Program-made: the position numbers and the translations under genes
Assembly: GCF_000518805.1 (NCBI RefSeq)
Contig: NZ_JAEH01000006.1
Span: forward strand, 62,001 to 126,000
DNA length: 64,000 bases
Source of the DNA: Shewanella waksmanii ATCC BAA-643
GTDB taxonomy: Bacteria; Pseudomonadota; Gammaproteobacteria; Enterobacterales; Shewanellaceae
Direction of reading: 5' to 3'
The notes under the pieces: model-generated
Seen by the model: only the letters and a program-made list of their open reading frames with translations
What the model was told of the DNA's origin: nothing
Database searches by the model: none
In this document: one piece after another, positions 8,861-17,779 of the stretch
How the letters are laid out: every line of letters begins with the position of its first letter
How positions within the stretch are numbered: the first letter of the stretch is position 1

Positions 8861-9121
8861 TTAGGTCGTTGATTGTTGTAGGTGAGTTAGCTCATTGACC
8901 AAGTGCTTTAGATTGTTCTTGGCTTGGCTTATTTCAAACTTTAGGTGGCTGACTTGGCCATTGTTATTTTGCTGATCATTTTGTCTAACTAGCTGATATA
9001 CCAGCTTTGTTGAAATGCCGTGTCTTTTGGCAACTTCTGATAGTAGGCAGTTTTGCAGTTTAACCTCCTCAACTATTTTGTGGGCTAGTTTAGGGCTAAT
9101 TAGTTTGATTGCTCTACTCAT
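8861..9121 (-). CDS. Small HTH DNA-binding protein, transposase-OrfA-like
   Basis: An 86-aa protein whose first half, IVEEVKLQNCLLSEVAKRHG...STKLVYQLVRQ, is a helix-turn-helix of the kind seen in OrfA of IS3/IS66-family transposases. The second half (QAKNNLKHLVNELTHLQQ) looks like a short coiled coil. No orfB, catalytic DDE domain or terminal inverted repeat is nearby. It is therefore either a domesticated DNA-binding protein or a relic of an insertion sequence. ATG at 9121 has GAGGAAG upstream. Confidence 0.6.
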   Translation of the reverse strand: MSRAIKLISPKLAHKIVEEVKLQNCLLSEVAKRHGISTKLVYQLVRQNDQQNNNGQVSHLKFEISQAKNNLKHLVNELTHLQQSTT

Positions 9122-9668
9122 GATGACTTCCTCAAATTTAATCCATCAAATACCTCTTTAGGGGTATGCCCAAACTGTGCCAACTTTCAAGGTGTTGTTA
9201 AATATGGATTTGTTGTTTTTTTGCAAGCGCCATGCGCACTAAGTTGGTGCAGTGATGCCGCTTTAGTGGGCATTTAAATACTATTCGAATACGCTGTTTG
9301 TTAAAACTATTCAAATTCATGGGTGGCAATAATTTACTTCCAATTTTATTTTTGAGTATTAGATCAATATAAATAATTTTTTAAGGTTGTTGTAAATTTA
9401 GTTTTACAATAATTTGGCCCAAATTTTTACTAATTCCTTTTTTTTTAATGGCTTATGTGTCCTACAGGTTTTAATCATTACTACTAATCATTTTGTATTG
9501 GTCGTGTAGTACTTGAGATTTACTGTTCTTGTTTTTGTTGAGTTTTAGCTTGGTATTTAATTTGTTTTCAATAATTTTTATTCTTGTATTGAAGTTAGAT
9601 CATCTTGTTGTAATTTAGTTGTGTGTTGGTTACCGCTAGCACCAAATAAAATTATAAAAGGAAATTTC
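9122..9668. other. 547-base AT-rich gap before the secreted-protein triplet
   Basis: No coding frame of note was found. The stretch 9340-9600 is markedly AT-rich with several T runs, as often seen in H-NS-bound accessory DNA. It must hold the promoter of the triplet, but I cannot place -35/-10 boxes with confidence. Confidence 0.45.
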
Positions 9669-10031
9669 ATGAATAAATTAATTGCTACTGGGGTTTTGGT
9701 CGCCAGTTCTTTTTTTTCACTGCAAACATCAGCGGCTACGATGGAGTGTTTTGTTGACACTCAAGCATACGATAATTATACAGCAGATCGCTGCGACGCA
9801 ATTGTCTGGGGAGCGCGAACGGCTACTGCAGTTTTTCGCATAACCGGTACAAATAAGCCAATCAATAAAGTTATTTGGGGCGACAAAGCCACAGGTTGTC
9901 GTCAAAGTGGTACTTCTTGTTCTTTTACGATTCGTGCGTTTGTACCAAATAAAGCTTCTGCAACTATTCTATATCAAGATGGCACTTATGATACCGCATC
10001 AGCCACGGCTTCTTTTGAAGATGGCCGTTAA
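9669..10031 (+). CDS. Secreted 120-aa protein, copy 1 of 3
   Basis: A Sec signal peptide (MNKLIATGVLVASSFFS, cleavage after TSA-A near residue 23) precedes a mature domain of about 97 residues. That domain has four cysteines, which could form two disulfides, and alternating hydrophobic patterns suggestive of a beta-sandwich. It ends ASATASFEDGR like its two neighbours. I know no family for it. Relative to copy 2 it differs at about 18 of 98 aligned residues. The ATG at 9669 is used: AAAGGAAA lies just upstream, and all three copies are then exactly 120 aa. Confidence 0.85.
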   Translation: MNKLIATGVLVASSFFSLQTSAATMECFVDTQAYDNYTADRCDAIVWGARTATAVFRITGTNKPINKVIWGDKATGCRQSGTSCSFTIRAFVPNKASATILYQDGTYDTASATASFEDGR

Positions 10032-10076
10032 TAATTAACTATTTAATAATATTAATTTAGATACAAAGGAATTGTT

Positions 10077-10439
10077 ATGAATAAATTTATTACAGCAGGT
10101 CTATTGGTCGCTAGTTCATTTATGGCACAAAGTGCTTCAGCTGCTACGATGGAGTGTTATGTCGATACACAAGCATATGATCAATATACTCCAAATCACT
10201 GTTTCGCAATGGTTTGGGGCGCGCGCTCTGCAACGGCAGTATTTCGCATTAGTGGAGCCAATAAGCCTATCAACAAAGTGATATGGGGTGATAAAGCTTC
10301 AAGTTGCGGTACCAGTGGAACTTCATGCTCATTCTCTATCCGCCCATTTGTTTCAAATAAAGCCTCTGCGACCATTTTATATCAAGATGGCACTTATGAA
10401 ACAGCTTCGGCTACCGCGTCTTTTGAAGATGGCCGCTAG
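10077..10439 (+). CDS. Secreted 120-aa protein, copy 2 of 3
   Basis: Second tandem paralogue, 45 bases after copy 1, with its own AAAGGA ribosome-binding site. Signal peptide MNKFITAGLLVASSFMAQ with cleavage near SASA-A. The mature domain keeps all four cysteines (ECYVD, NHCFAM, SSCGTSGTSC) and the KASATILYQDGTYE motif. The short spacers and same-strand layout suggest one transcript. Function unknown. Confidence 0.85.
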   Translation: MNKFITAGLLVASSFMAQSASAATMECYVDTQAYDQYTPNHCFAMVWGARSATAVFRISGANKPINKVIWGDKASSCGTSGTSCSFSIRPFVSNKASATILYQDGTYETASATASFEDGR

Positions 10440-10486
10440 TCGCACATTAAATCGTTTATTTAGATCTATTTATAAAAGGAATTAAA

Positions 10487-10849
10487 ATGAAAAAGTTGAT
10501 TACTGCTGGTTTGGTGTTAGTTGGTTCTATGATTGCCGCGCAGGCTTCTGCTGCAACACTAGAGTGCTATGTTGATACACAAGGTTATGATCGTTATACC
10601 AAGAACCATTGTTTTGCGATGATTCCTGGTCAACGTACTGCAACGGCTGTATTTAGAATTAGCGGTGCAGCTAAACCGATTAGTAGTGTGATTTGGGGTG
10701 ACAAAGCTGCAAGTTGTGGTACAAGAGGAACCTCTTGCTCATTTACCATTACAGGGTTTACGACTCACAAAGCCTCTGCAACGATTCTTTATCAAGATGG
10801 CACCTATGAATCTAAATCTGGCACAGCTTCTTTTGAAGACGGGCGTTAA
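10487..10849 (+). CDS. Secreted 120-aa protein, copy 3 of 3
   Basis: Third and most divergent copy, mostly between residues 30 and 85 (IPGQRTATAVFRISGAAKP; TITGFTTHKASATILYQ). Cysteines, length and the SFEDGR ending are preserved, so selection has kept the fold while surface residues changed. Signal peptide MKKLITAGLVLVGSMIAAQ. A strong hairpin follows 14 bases after the stop. Confidence 0.85.
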   Translation: MKKLITAGLVLVGSMIAAQASAATLECYVDTQGYDRYTKNHCFAMIPGQRTATAVFRISGAAKPISSVIWGDKAASCGTRGTSCSFTITGFTTHKASATILYQDGTYESKSGTASFEDGR

Positions 10850-10862
10850 TAAGTAAGTGATG

Positions 10863-10896
10863 GGTAACAGCATACTGTTTAGCATGCTGTTACCTT
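10863..10896. terminator. Hairpin between the triplet and the PepSY gene
   Basis: An 11-base perfect stem GGTAACAGCAT/ATGCTGTTACC lies between the convergent stops of copy 3 and the PepSY gene. The T tract is weak, so termination is inferred from position and stem strength. Confidence 0.6.
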
Positions 10897-10928
10897 AACT
10901 AACATGGTTAGCCCTGCAATCTGAGCTA

Positions 10929-12557
10929 TTAGGCCTTTATTCCTGTTTGATCGTTAAGCTCTTGTGCTTGTTCGCGCTGATGTTTGACTGGTGCGATTGC
11001 CCAAATACTATGTCCTTCACCGTGTAATGCCCGTTGTCTGGTCTTTCTAGCCATTACATAGAAACCAATGCCAAATATAATGGCTACCCAATCGATTGCT
11101 GACACAGGCATAGACTGTTGATGCCAGTCACTGACGCTAATGTAGTGGGTAAGCAATGAGCTTATGGGAATGAGCAAGCAGGCTAGAGCTAAAGCATAAA
11201 GATTATGGATAGCACTGATTGCGGCCCCGCGCAGAAAGCTATAGGCGATAGCAGCAAAAAAGATGACATAGTAACTCCACAAGTAGTGAGAGTTTATATT
11301 ACTGCTAAGCAGATACAGCCATTTGGTCGATAACAAGGTGATTGCAACTCCTAACATGGAACCTAGGCAAACGCCCACGGTAAGTGCCGCCATGAATCGG
11401 CTTGACTTAGTTTGTGTGGGTGACTTTACTCGCCGTTTTTCAAGCCACAGTAAGTTACCACTGTAAAACAGCATTGCCCCCATTAAGCCCATGACAAAAT
11501 AAAGCCAACGCCCCGTTATTCCGGCATAATTGCCAAAGTGTAAGCCAAAGAAGCTGGTAACAATAGGGCCATAGGCACCATCTTCACTGTCATTGATAGT
11601 GCTAAATTGCACCTCAAAATTATACGGATTCATATAGATGAAATCGCTATAGCCACCACGCATCATTTGATTATCACTAACGACTTCAATAGCTAGGCTA
11701 GGGCGATTGCTGTTTAAATCAGAGAACGCCAATTTAGTCACTTGATAATCTTTTGCCATTTCTGTTGCCTTAGTGAGATAGGAGGATATTGGTGATAAAT
11801 CCTCGACTTGGTAGACTACTTCGCTAGATTGGCGTGGCTCAAATAAGGGCTTGTCACCATAAATAAGACTAAGCCCACCATAAAATAGGTCATGAAAAGC
11901 AAACACCACCACAGTCCACGCGATGATGAGATGGAATGGGTAGCTAAATATGCCCAACAGGTTGTGGCTATCGAGCCAAAAGCGATTACTGCCTTTATTT
12001 GATCTAAGTGCAAATAAGCTTTTGACTAAGGTGGGCAGTAAGAAGATCAATCCAGAAACTAGCGCTAAAAAGTACAACACTGCTGCTATGCCTAAGATCA
12101 ATACTCCTAAATCTTCGTGACCGACTTTGCCAACAATTCCCGCGGTACGATGTAATTGGTCAATAAGGCTACCAAGCTCGTTGCTACTGCTTGTGGTACT
12201 GATGAGCGTATCTTCGCTGCTCAGGCTGGCGTGACGCAGTGCATCATCTAAGCGAATACCGCGGCCACCACCCTGCTCGTACCAATACATTGGTGAAGCA
12301 TTATCGGTTAAATTAATGACAAACCCTTGCTGAGCGGATTGATATTCTGCCAAGGCCTGTTTGACCAATAGATCAAGTTTAGTCGGTTCAATGGCAGCGA
12401 GTACTTGGGTTGGTGGTGTCGCCCACTGCTGGATTTGCGGCTTAAACATGGTGAGTGAACCGGCATAAAAACCGATGAATAACACTAAGCCTGCGATAAT
12501 TCCTGTCCAGGTATGAATAACTTGGTAGTGTCTTAAAATGTCTGCGCGAATTCTCAT
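10929..12557 (-). CDS. PepSY-associated transmembrane protein (iron uptake operon)
   Basis: A 542-aa membrane protein of the PepSY_TM family. It begins with the typical HTWTGIIAGLVLFIGFYAGS helix, carries a large periplasmic loop, a second helix pair with conserved His (SHNLLGIFSYPFHLIIAW), and later FFGLHFGNYAGITGRWLYFVMGL. Such proteins accompany TonB-dependent siderophore receptors and are thought to act in inner-membrane ferric reduction or uptake. The ATG at 12557 overlaps the upstream stop as ATGA and is preferred over the ATG four codons earlier. Last gene of a three-gene minus-strand operon facing a TonB receptor. Confidence 0.85.
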   Translation of the reverse strand: MRIRADILRHYQVIHTWTGIIAGLVLFIGFYAGSLTMFKPQIQQWATPPTQVLAAIEPTKLDLLVKQALAEYQSAQQGFVINLTDNASPMYWYEQGGGRGIRLDDALRHASLSSEDTLISTTSSSNELGSLIDQLHRTAGIVGKVGHEDLGVLILGIAAVLYFLALVSGLIFLLPTLVKSLFALRSNKGSNRFWLDSHNLLGIFSYPFHLIIAWTVVVFAFHDLFYGGLSLIYGDKPLFEPRQSSEVVYQVEDLSPISSYLTKATEMAKDYQVTKLAFSDLNSNRPSLAIEVVSDNQMMRGGYSDFIYMNPYNFEVQFSTINDSEDGAYGPIVTSFFGLHFGNYAGITGRWLYFVMGLMGAMLFYSGNLLWLEKRRVKSPTQTKSSRFMAALTVGVCLGSMLGVAITLLSTKWLYLLSSNINSHYLWSYYVIFFAAIAYSFLRGAAISAIHNLYALALACLLIPISSLLTHYISVSDWHQQSMPVSAIDWVAIIFGIGFYVMARKTRQRALHGEGHSIWAIAPVKHQREQAQELNDQTGIKA

Positions 12558-12853
12558 ACTAACCACCATAATGTTGCATAGCTAAGATAGGTAACTAGGT
12601 TGGCCAATAGCAAATAGATCAGTGTTTTGTTGCCGGTTTTAAATAGAAAACTCAAGCTCAGTACCAATAACCATAATAGTGCTGTTGCCCACATATTGAA
12701 TTGGACTTTTACCGCGGCATCAATCCCGCCAGGACCAAACCAAGCAAAAATGGCAATCACACCGTAGGCTAAGCTCAACCCCAATAACACTGAGAAGATA
12801 GATTTACGCCACCAGTGTGGCTGTATTTTCTCTGCCTGTGCCAAGCGACTCAT
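12554..12853 (-). CDS. DUF3649-like small membrane protein
   Basis: A 99-aa protein with three predicted helices. Its position between the DUF3325-like and PepSY genes, and the sequence LAYGVIAIFAWFGPGGIDAAV, fit DUF3649, a family found in exactly this iron-uptake operon. The ATG at 12853 overlaps the previous stop (ATGA) and has GGAGGAAAG upstream, so the ATG five codons earlier is rejected as start. Confidence 0.7.
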   Translation of the reverse strand: MSRLAQAEKIQPHWWRKSIFSVLLGLSLAYGVIAIFAWFGPGGIDAAVKVQFNMWATALLWLLVLSLSFLFKTGNKTLIYLLLANLVTYLSYATLWWLV

Positions 12854-13113
12854 TTGGCTTTCCTCCATGGACTAAGGATTGCGGCTATCGGCATCAAGGT
12901 TAGGCACGTCGCTGTGGTAAATAACCACATAAACAGTGCCGGTGCGCCGTCAAGAGATTGATAAAAGCAGCATAATGCGGCAGCAAGTAATAGGTAGCCT
13001 AGTAGGCGATAGCGTTGCTTGAGTGGCTGAGCTTGAAACTGCTGATGGCGACTGGTGAGATAAAGTAAATAGGCACCAAACAGCGTAATAGTGAATGCCA
13101 GTATTTGAAACAT
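12850..13113 (-). CDS. DUF3325-like small membrane protein
   Basis: An 87-aa protein with three hydrophobic helices and a basic end (LSPWRKAK). The helix layout and operon position match DUF3325, which accompanies DUF3649 and PepSY proteins beside siderophore receptors. It is the first gene of the minus-strand operon and lies 55 bases from the Fur box. Confidence 0.7.
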   Translation of the reverse strand: MFQILAFTITLFGAYLLYLTSRHQQFQAQPLKQRYRLLGYLLLAAALCCFYQSLDGAPALFMWLFTTATCLTLMPIAAILSPWRKAK

Positions 13114-13168
13114 AATGTGGTTAACTTCCCTTTTTCCAAAATAAATCCCGCACCAATCGTAATGTAAA

Positions 13169-13183
13169 TGCTAATGATTCGCA
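13169..13183. promoter_or_regulatory. Probable Fur box between divergent iron-uptake genes
   Basis: TGCTAATGATTCGCA fits the 7-1-7 Fur consensus TGATAATNATTATCA at 11 of 14 informative positions. It lies midway between the DUF3325-like gene and the TonB receptor, so one Fur dimer could repress both directions. Confidence 0.7.
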
Positions 13184-13268
13184 ATTGCATTGTTGCGATT
13201 TTTAACGTAAATTGTGGCGGTTTTACAAGCTGTATCACAATTTGTTCATTGGAAATCTGAGGTATCCC

Positions 13269-15332
13269 ATGGAATACAGGGTATTTAAAAAGAGCATCAT
13301 CGCGACCAGTGTGTTGGCGTGCACAGCACTTTCTGCTGCTCAAGCTGCAGTCGTGGCTGACGCAGAACCAACACAATCTATAGAAGTTATTACCGTACAC
13401 GGTGAGAAAATAGAACGTAGTTTAAAAGACACGACCTCATCTGTTTCTGTTATTGATAAGGATACGCTTGATAGCGGTCAATACTTATCAGTTTCCAGCG
13501 CACTGTCTGAAATCCCCAACATCGTCGCATTAACCGGTGCCGCCCCGGATATTCGTGGGGTAACGGGTAATGGTGCAGCAGGGGGCTTTAACTCATTTAC
13601 CGGCGGCGCTAAAGCGCGGGTTTCTACATTAATAGATGGTGTGGCAGAACCTTTTGTTGCTGACTTAACTGGCGATACGGGTCTGTGGGACATTGAACAG
13701 ATTGAGGTATTTAGAGGACCACAGTCAACCATTAATGGCCGTAACAGTATTGGTGGAACTGTGTTCATCAAAACCCTTGATCCTACCTTTGATTGGAATG
13801 GTGCAGCTCGATTGGGTTACCGAGATCAAGATAGCTTCATTGATAGTGCGTTTATGGTGTCGGGGCCGATTGTTGAAGATCAACTGGCCGTAAGAATTAC
13901 CGGCCAGCATGTTGATGGAGAGCATTACAATCAAGAAGTGATATATGAAACCAACCCAGATACTTATGATCAAAAAGAGCTAAAAACCAGCCGTTTACGG
14001 GCAAAAATGCTCTGGCAGCCGGCGGCATTAGATGCGCTAAAGGTCATGTATACCTATGCCTATAACCAAGAGAAAGGTAGCTCGGGTCGAAAGTATTACG
14101 ATGGTGAAGATCCCTGGCAATATAAGCCTATGTTTCACCGCTATATGGATACACAGTCTGATACTCATTCGTTGAAGTTCGATTATGATTTAGGTAGTGG
14201 CCAGTCGCTAGATTTGTTAGTTGCTTATATGGATTATCAGTGGGGGTTTCAGTCTTATGAGGCCCAGGCCGCTCGACAACAAAATGTGCAGATGGATGAT
14301 AAGAGTTACACACTTGATGGAAAATACACCTTTGGCCTTGATGATCCGGAATTCAATGGCTTCTTAGGTTTAGCCTATTTTGAACGTAAACAGGATTTTG
14401 TCAGTGTTGGCGGCTTTGCTTATCATGGTGATGATACCAGTACCTCAGCTTCTGTTTATGGTGAAATAACTTATGGTTTTGCAGACCAATGGCGGTTAAC
14501 TGTCGGCGGTCGAGTGATGCAGGATGAGCAGAATCGTAATTTTGTTATGAGTAGTGGTGACGGGGTCATCAATGAAGATCTTGATACTGACAACACCGTG
14601 ACGTTGCCCAAGCTCGTGTTGCAATATCTGGTCACGGATACCACAACATTAGCTTTGAGTGCTCGACGCGGTTACAACGCAGGTGGCGGCGCCTTATCTC
14701 GCGAAAACCTCTACTATTACTATGATGAAGAGTCAGTAGATACTTACGAATTTAGCTCCCGAAGTAGCTTTGCCAATGGTGATGTGAACCTCAGTGCCAA
14801 TGTGTTTTACAATGACTTCGATGGCTATCAAGCATCAAATACGCAACGTCGAATCACTAATGTAGACCAAGCGGTAACCTATGGCGCTGAAGCGGAATTA
14901 ACCGCCATGTTGACCGACGATCTACAGTTAACTTCGGGCTTGGGACTACTTGAAAGTGAGATTAAAGCGGCAGCACCGGAATTTGGTGACATCATTGGCA
15001 ATGAATTGAGCTCAGCTCCCAATTTAACGGCCAATTTGGGCCTAAAGTATTGGTTAAATGATGAGTTTAGTTTTGGTATTTCGGCTAACTATGTCAGCGA
15101 ATACCAGGGAGATATCGCCAATACTGAAGAACTCAAAGCGGGTGACTATGTGATTAGTCGCTTCAACGTTGATTACATCAATGACGCTTGGCGAGTCAGT
15201 GCATTTGTTAACAACCTATTTGACGAACAGGCGGTAACGGTAACGGATCCACCTAGCGCTTGGTATCCCAATGGTTACGATGCTGTGGTTGATCCGCGTA
15301 ACATTGGCGTGAATGTCACCTATAATTTCTAA
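13269..15332 (+). CDS. TonB-dependent outer-membrane receptor (siderophore type)
   Basis: A 687-aa receptor. A signal peptide ending SAAQA near residue 26 is followed by a TonB-box-like IEVITVHG, a plug domain (residues about 45-160, with IEQIEVFRGPQSTINGRNSIGG) and a 22-strand-type barrel ending in NIGVNVTYNF with the terminal Phe required for outer-membrane insertion. The partner genes and the Fur box point to ferric-siderophore uptake, but the ligand is not predictable from the sequence. The ATG at 13269 has GAGGT five bases upstream, and a frame extension to 13212 lacks a signal peptide at its start. Terminator follows. Confidence 0.9.
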   Translation: MEYRVFKKSIIATSVLACTALSAAQAAVVADAEPTQSIEVITVHGEKIERSLKDTTSSVSVIDKDTLDSGQYLSVSSALSEIPNIVALTGAAPDIRGVTGNGAAGGFNSFTGGAKARVSTLIDGVAEPFVADLTGDTGLWDIEQIEVFRGPQSTINGRNSIGGTVFIKTLDPTFDWNGAARLGYRDQDSFIDSAFMVSGPIVEDQLAVRITGQHVDGEHYNQEVIYETNPDTYDQKELKTSRLRAKMLWQPAALDALKVMYTYAYNQEKGSSGRKYYDGEDPWQYKPMFHRYMDTQSDTHSLKFDYDLGSGQSLDLLVAYMDYQWGFQSYEAQAARQQNVQMDDKSYTLDGKYTFGLDDPEFNGFLGLAYFERKQDFVSVGGFAYHGDDTSTSASVYGEITYGFADQWRLTVGGRVMQDEQNRNFVMSSGDGVINEDLDTDNTVTLPKLVLQYLVTDTTTLALSARRGYNAGGGALSRENLYYYYDEESVDTYEFSSRSSFANGDVNLSANVFYNDFDGYQASNTQRRITNVDQAVTYGAEAELTAMLTDDLQLTSGLGLLESEIKAAAPEFGDIIGNELSSAPNLTANLGLKYWLNDEFSFGISANYVSEYQGDIANTEELKAGDYVISRFNVDYINDAWRVSAFVNNLFDEQAVTVTDPPSAWYPNGYDAVVDPRNIGVNVTYNF

Positions 15333-15340
15333 TGAATTTA

Positions 15341-15370
15341 AGCCCTAACAATCCTGTTAGGGCTTTTTGT
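15341..15370 (+). terminator. Rho-independent terminator after the TonB receptor
   Basis: A ten-base perfect stem AGCCCTAACA/TGTTAGGGCT with a four-base loop is followed by TTTTTG, nine bases after the stop. Confidence 0.85.
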
Positions 15371-15433
15371 TGTTAGTGTCGGTTACTTTAAGCGGTAGAT
15401 CACTTCGACACGATCACTAATGGTTGTTTGGGC

Positions 15434-16093
15434 TTACTGATAACTCTCGGCTACGTCAGCTTCCATACCCGCTTTCATTCGATACATGGCAGGTTGAACG
15501 GGTCGTTGCTCGTAATAACGAATTTGCCATACGCCGTCGAGCTCTTTATCAAATCCAGAAGCCAATGCTTGGGCTTTTTGCTTTGCATCTTGTATTGCTT
15601 GCGCACGTGCTTTGGCGATTAACTCCTGCTCTTGGCTAGCTTTGAAATTAATATGATTAATTTTGTTAATCCCATTTGCCAATGCACTATCGAGTATTTG
15701 ATTGAGCTTGTTGAGCTCGGTCACTGTGACCGTCACTTGGCGTCTGGCTTGATAACCAATCTCTTTGTTAATACGAGTTTCTGGATCGTAAAGGTGGCGT
15801 GGGTTTAGGCGAATATTGGCACTTTGAATATCCTTAGCTGCCACGCCTTGGGCCTTTAAACGCTTAATAAATTCGGCAACAGCTTTATCTGAACTGGCTT
15901 TTGCCGCACTGGCAGAGTCTTCTTGGATGACCACTTCGACATTGATCATCGCCACATCCGCCGCAATGGAGATCTGGCTGGTACCAATCGTTTCAATGTG
16001 AGGGAAGCTTAGGTCTGCGGCGTAACTGGTGGCAAAAGGGGCGACAGTCATGGCGGTTGCTGCTATTAGGGCGTTCAATGAAAATTTTGTCAT
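15434..16093 (-). CDS. SIMPL/DUF541 periplasmic protein, YggE-like, premature stop
   Basis: A 219-aa protein of the SIMPL (DUF541) family, E. coli YggE being a member linked to oxidative-stress defence. The signal peptide ends SYAA near residue 26. The family segment GYQARRQVTVTVTELNKLN is near residue 115, and a C-terminal helix is rich in KARAQAIQDAKQKA. Translation stops at a TAA at 15434-15436, yet the same frame continues for 16 sense codons, AQTTISDRVEVIYRLK, to another TAA at 15383. That tail is the expected final beta-strand of the family. The ochre codon therefore looks like a CAA-to-TAA mutation, or a read-through point. Confidence 0.8.
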   Translation of the reverse strand: MTKFSLNALIAATAMTVAPFATSYAADLSFPHIETIGTSQISIAADVAMINVEVVIQEDSASAAKASSDKAVAEFIKRLKAQGVAAKDIQSANIRLNPRHLYDPETRINKEIGYQARRQVTVTVTELNKLNQILDSALANGINKINHINFKASQEQELIAKARAQAIQDAKQKAQALASGFDKELDGVWQIRYYEQRPVQPAMYRMKAGMEADVAESYQ

Positions 16094-16360
16094 GGTAATG
16101 CTCCTGAAATTTTTTAACTCGTTGAGTAAGGTTGTTTACAGCTATAAACGCAGCGGATTTCAAAAAGGGTTATTTATTTTGAATATATTTTTCAGTCCAC
16201 TTTTGTGGCCACAAAGGCAATAGCCCATTTAGTTAGCAAAATAGGTCAATACACGGTTGCAGCTGGGCAATAATCTGTCAAATCCAACTAGACGACACTG
16301 ACAATTCGCACCACGATAGATTAGAATGGCGGCAGTACTTTATTCTTTAGAGCCAACAAC

Positions 16361-17749
16361 ATGCATGTACACATTTTAGGGATTTGCGGCACCTTTATGG
16401 GCGGGCTGGCGCTTTTAGCTCGTGCGATGGGACACAAGGTGACAGGCAGTGATGCCAATGTTTATCCACCAATGAGCACGCAATTAGAGCAGCAAGGCAT
16501 TGAATTGATTCAAGGCTTTGATCCTAAGCAACTTGGGAAAAACCAAGATGATGCACCTGACATTGTGGTGATAGGTAATGCCATGAGTCGTGGCAATCCG
16601 TGTGTTGAGGCAGCACTCAATCGTGGTTTGAAATATACTTCAGGGCCGCAGTTCTTAGCCGACCATATCTTACCTCAGCGCTGGGTGTTAGCGGTATCTG
16701 GCACCCATGGCAAAACCTCTACGGCAAGCATGTTAGCTTGGATTCTTGAAGACTGTGGTTATCAGCCTGGATTTTTGATTGGTGGGGTACCGCAGAATTT
16801 TGGGGTATCGGCACGACTAGGTGACTCAGCCTTTTTTGTGGTTGAGGCTGATGAATATGACAGTGCCTTTTTCGACAAACGTTCTAAGTTTGTGCATTAC
16901 CAACCACGCACATTGGTGATTAATAACCTAGAGTTTGATCATGCTGATATTTTTGAAGATCTAAATGCGATTCAAAAACAATTTAATCATGTGATCCGCA
17001 CAGTGCCGGGTGAAGGCAAGGTGATTTGGCCATCTGACAGCTCGGCAGTACAAAATGTGATTGAAAGAGGTTGCTGGAGTGAGCAAGAGACTTACCACCA
17101 CAACTACGCTAGCGAGGCGGCAGCACAAGGTTGGAGTGCGAAATTGTTAGCGGATGACGGTCATCAGTTTGAAGTGTTTTTTAATGGCGAATCCCAGGGA
17201 TGTTTAGATTGGCAGCTTATTGGTCAGCACAATGTTGAAAATGCTTGTATGGCGATCGCTGCAGCAAGACACGTTGGTGTTAAACCTAGTGAGTCGCTGA
17301 AATCTCTGGCGCAGTTTGCACCACCAAAACGGCGGATGGAACTGTTGGGTATAGAAAACGGGGTAGCGGTGTACGATGATTTTGCCCACCACCCGACCGC
17401 CATTGCGACGACACTACAAGGCTGCCGAGCTAAGGTGGCTGACGGTAAGATTATTGTGGTGCTGGAGCCGCGTTCCAACACCATGAAAAGCGGCGTGCAT
17501 AAAGCGACGCTAGCACAGTCAATGCAATTGGCAGATTGTGCTTGGCTATATCAAGCTGACAACGTTGGCTGGGATCTCGCCGAGGCGATGCAGCAGGCGA
17601 GCTTGCCAGTCACAGTATTGACTGACATCGAGCAAATCGTGACTGACGTCGCAGCTGTTGCCGCGCCGGGCGATACTATTATTGTCATGAGTAATGGTGG
17701 TTTTGCTGGTATTCACCAAAAGTTATTGGCGCAACTTGCCGCTAAGTAG
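16361..17749 (+). CDS. mpl: UDP-MurNAc:L-Ala-gamma-D-Glu-meso-DAP ligase
   Basis: A 462-aa Mur ligase of the recycling type, which joins recovered murein tripeptide to UDP-MurNAc. The N-terminal dinucleotide-like motif HILGICGTFMGGLALLA, the ATP loop GTHGKTSTASML near residue 115, and the C-terminal Mur-ligase block YDDFAHHPTAI and LEPRSNTMK are all present and in order. Length matches E. coli Mpl (457 aa). First gene of an apparent mpl-ubiX-hpt unit with gaps of 30 and 17 bases. Confidence 0.93.
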   Translation: MHVHILGICGTFMGGLALLARAMGHKVTGSDANVYPPMSTQLEQQGIELIQGFDPKQLGKNQDDAPDIVVIGNAMSRGNPCVEAALNRGLKYTSGPQFLADHILPQRWVLAVSGTHGKTSTASMLAWILEDCGYQPGFLIGGVPQNFGVSARLGDSAFFVVEADEYDSAFFDKRSKFVHYQPRTLVINNLEFDHADIFEDLNAIQKQFNHVIRTVPGEGKVIWPSDSSAVQNVIERGCWSEQETYHHNYASEAAAQGWSAKLLADDGHQFEVFFNGESQGCLDWQLIGQHNVENACMAIAAARHVGVKPSESLKSLAQFAPPKRRMELLGIENGVAVYDDFAHHPTAIATTLQGCRAKVADGKIIVVLEPRSNTMKSGVHKATLAQSMQLADCAWLYQADNVGWDLAEAMQQASLPVTVLTDIEQIVTDVAAVAAPGDTIIVMSNGGFAGIHQKLLAQLAAK

Positions 17750-17779
17750 TGGCGGGCAGCAAGCTTTGAGAAGGTATTA

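Noticed and set aside
8861..9121. Insertion sequence around the HTH gene
   Set aside because: No transposase catalytic domain, terminal inverted repeats or target duplication could be found next to it.
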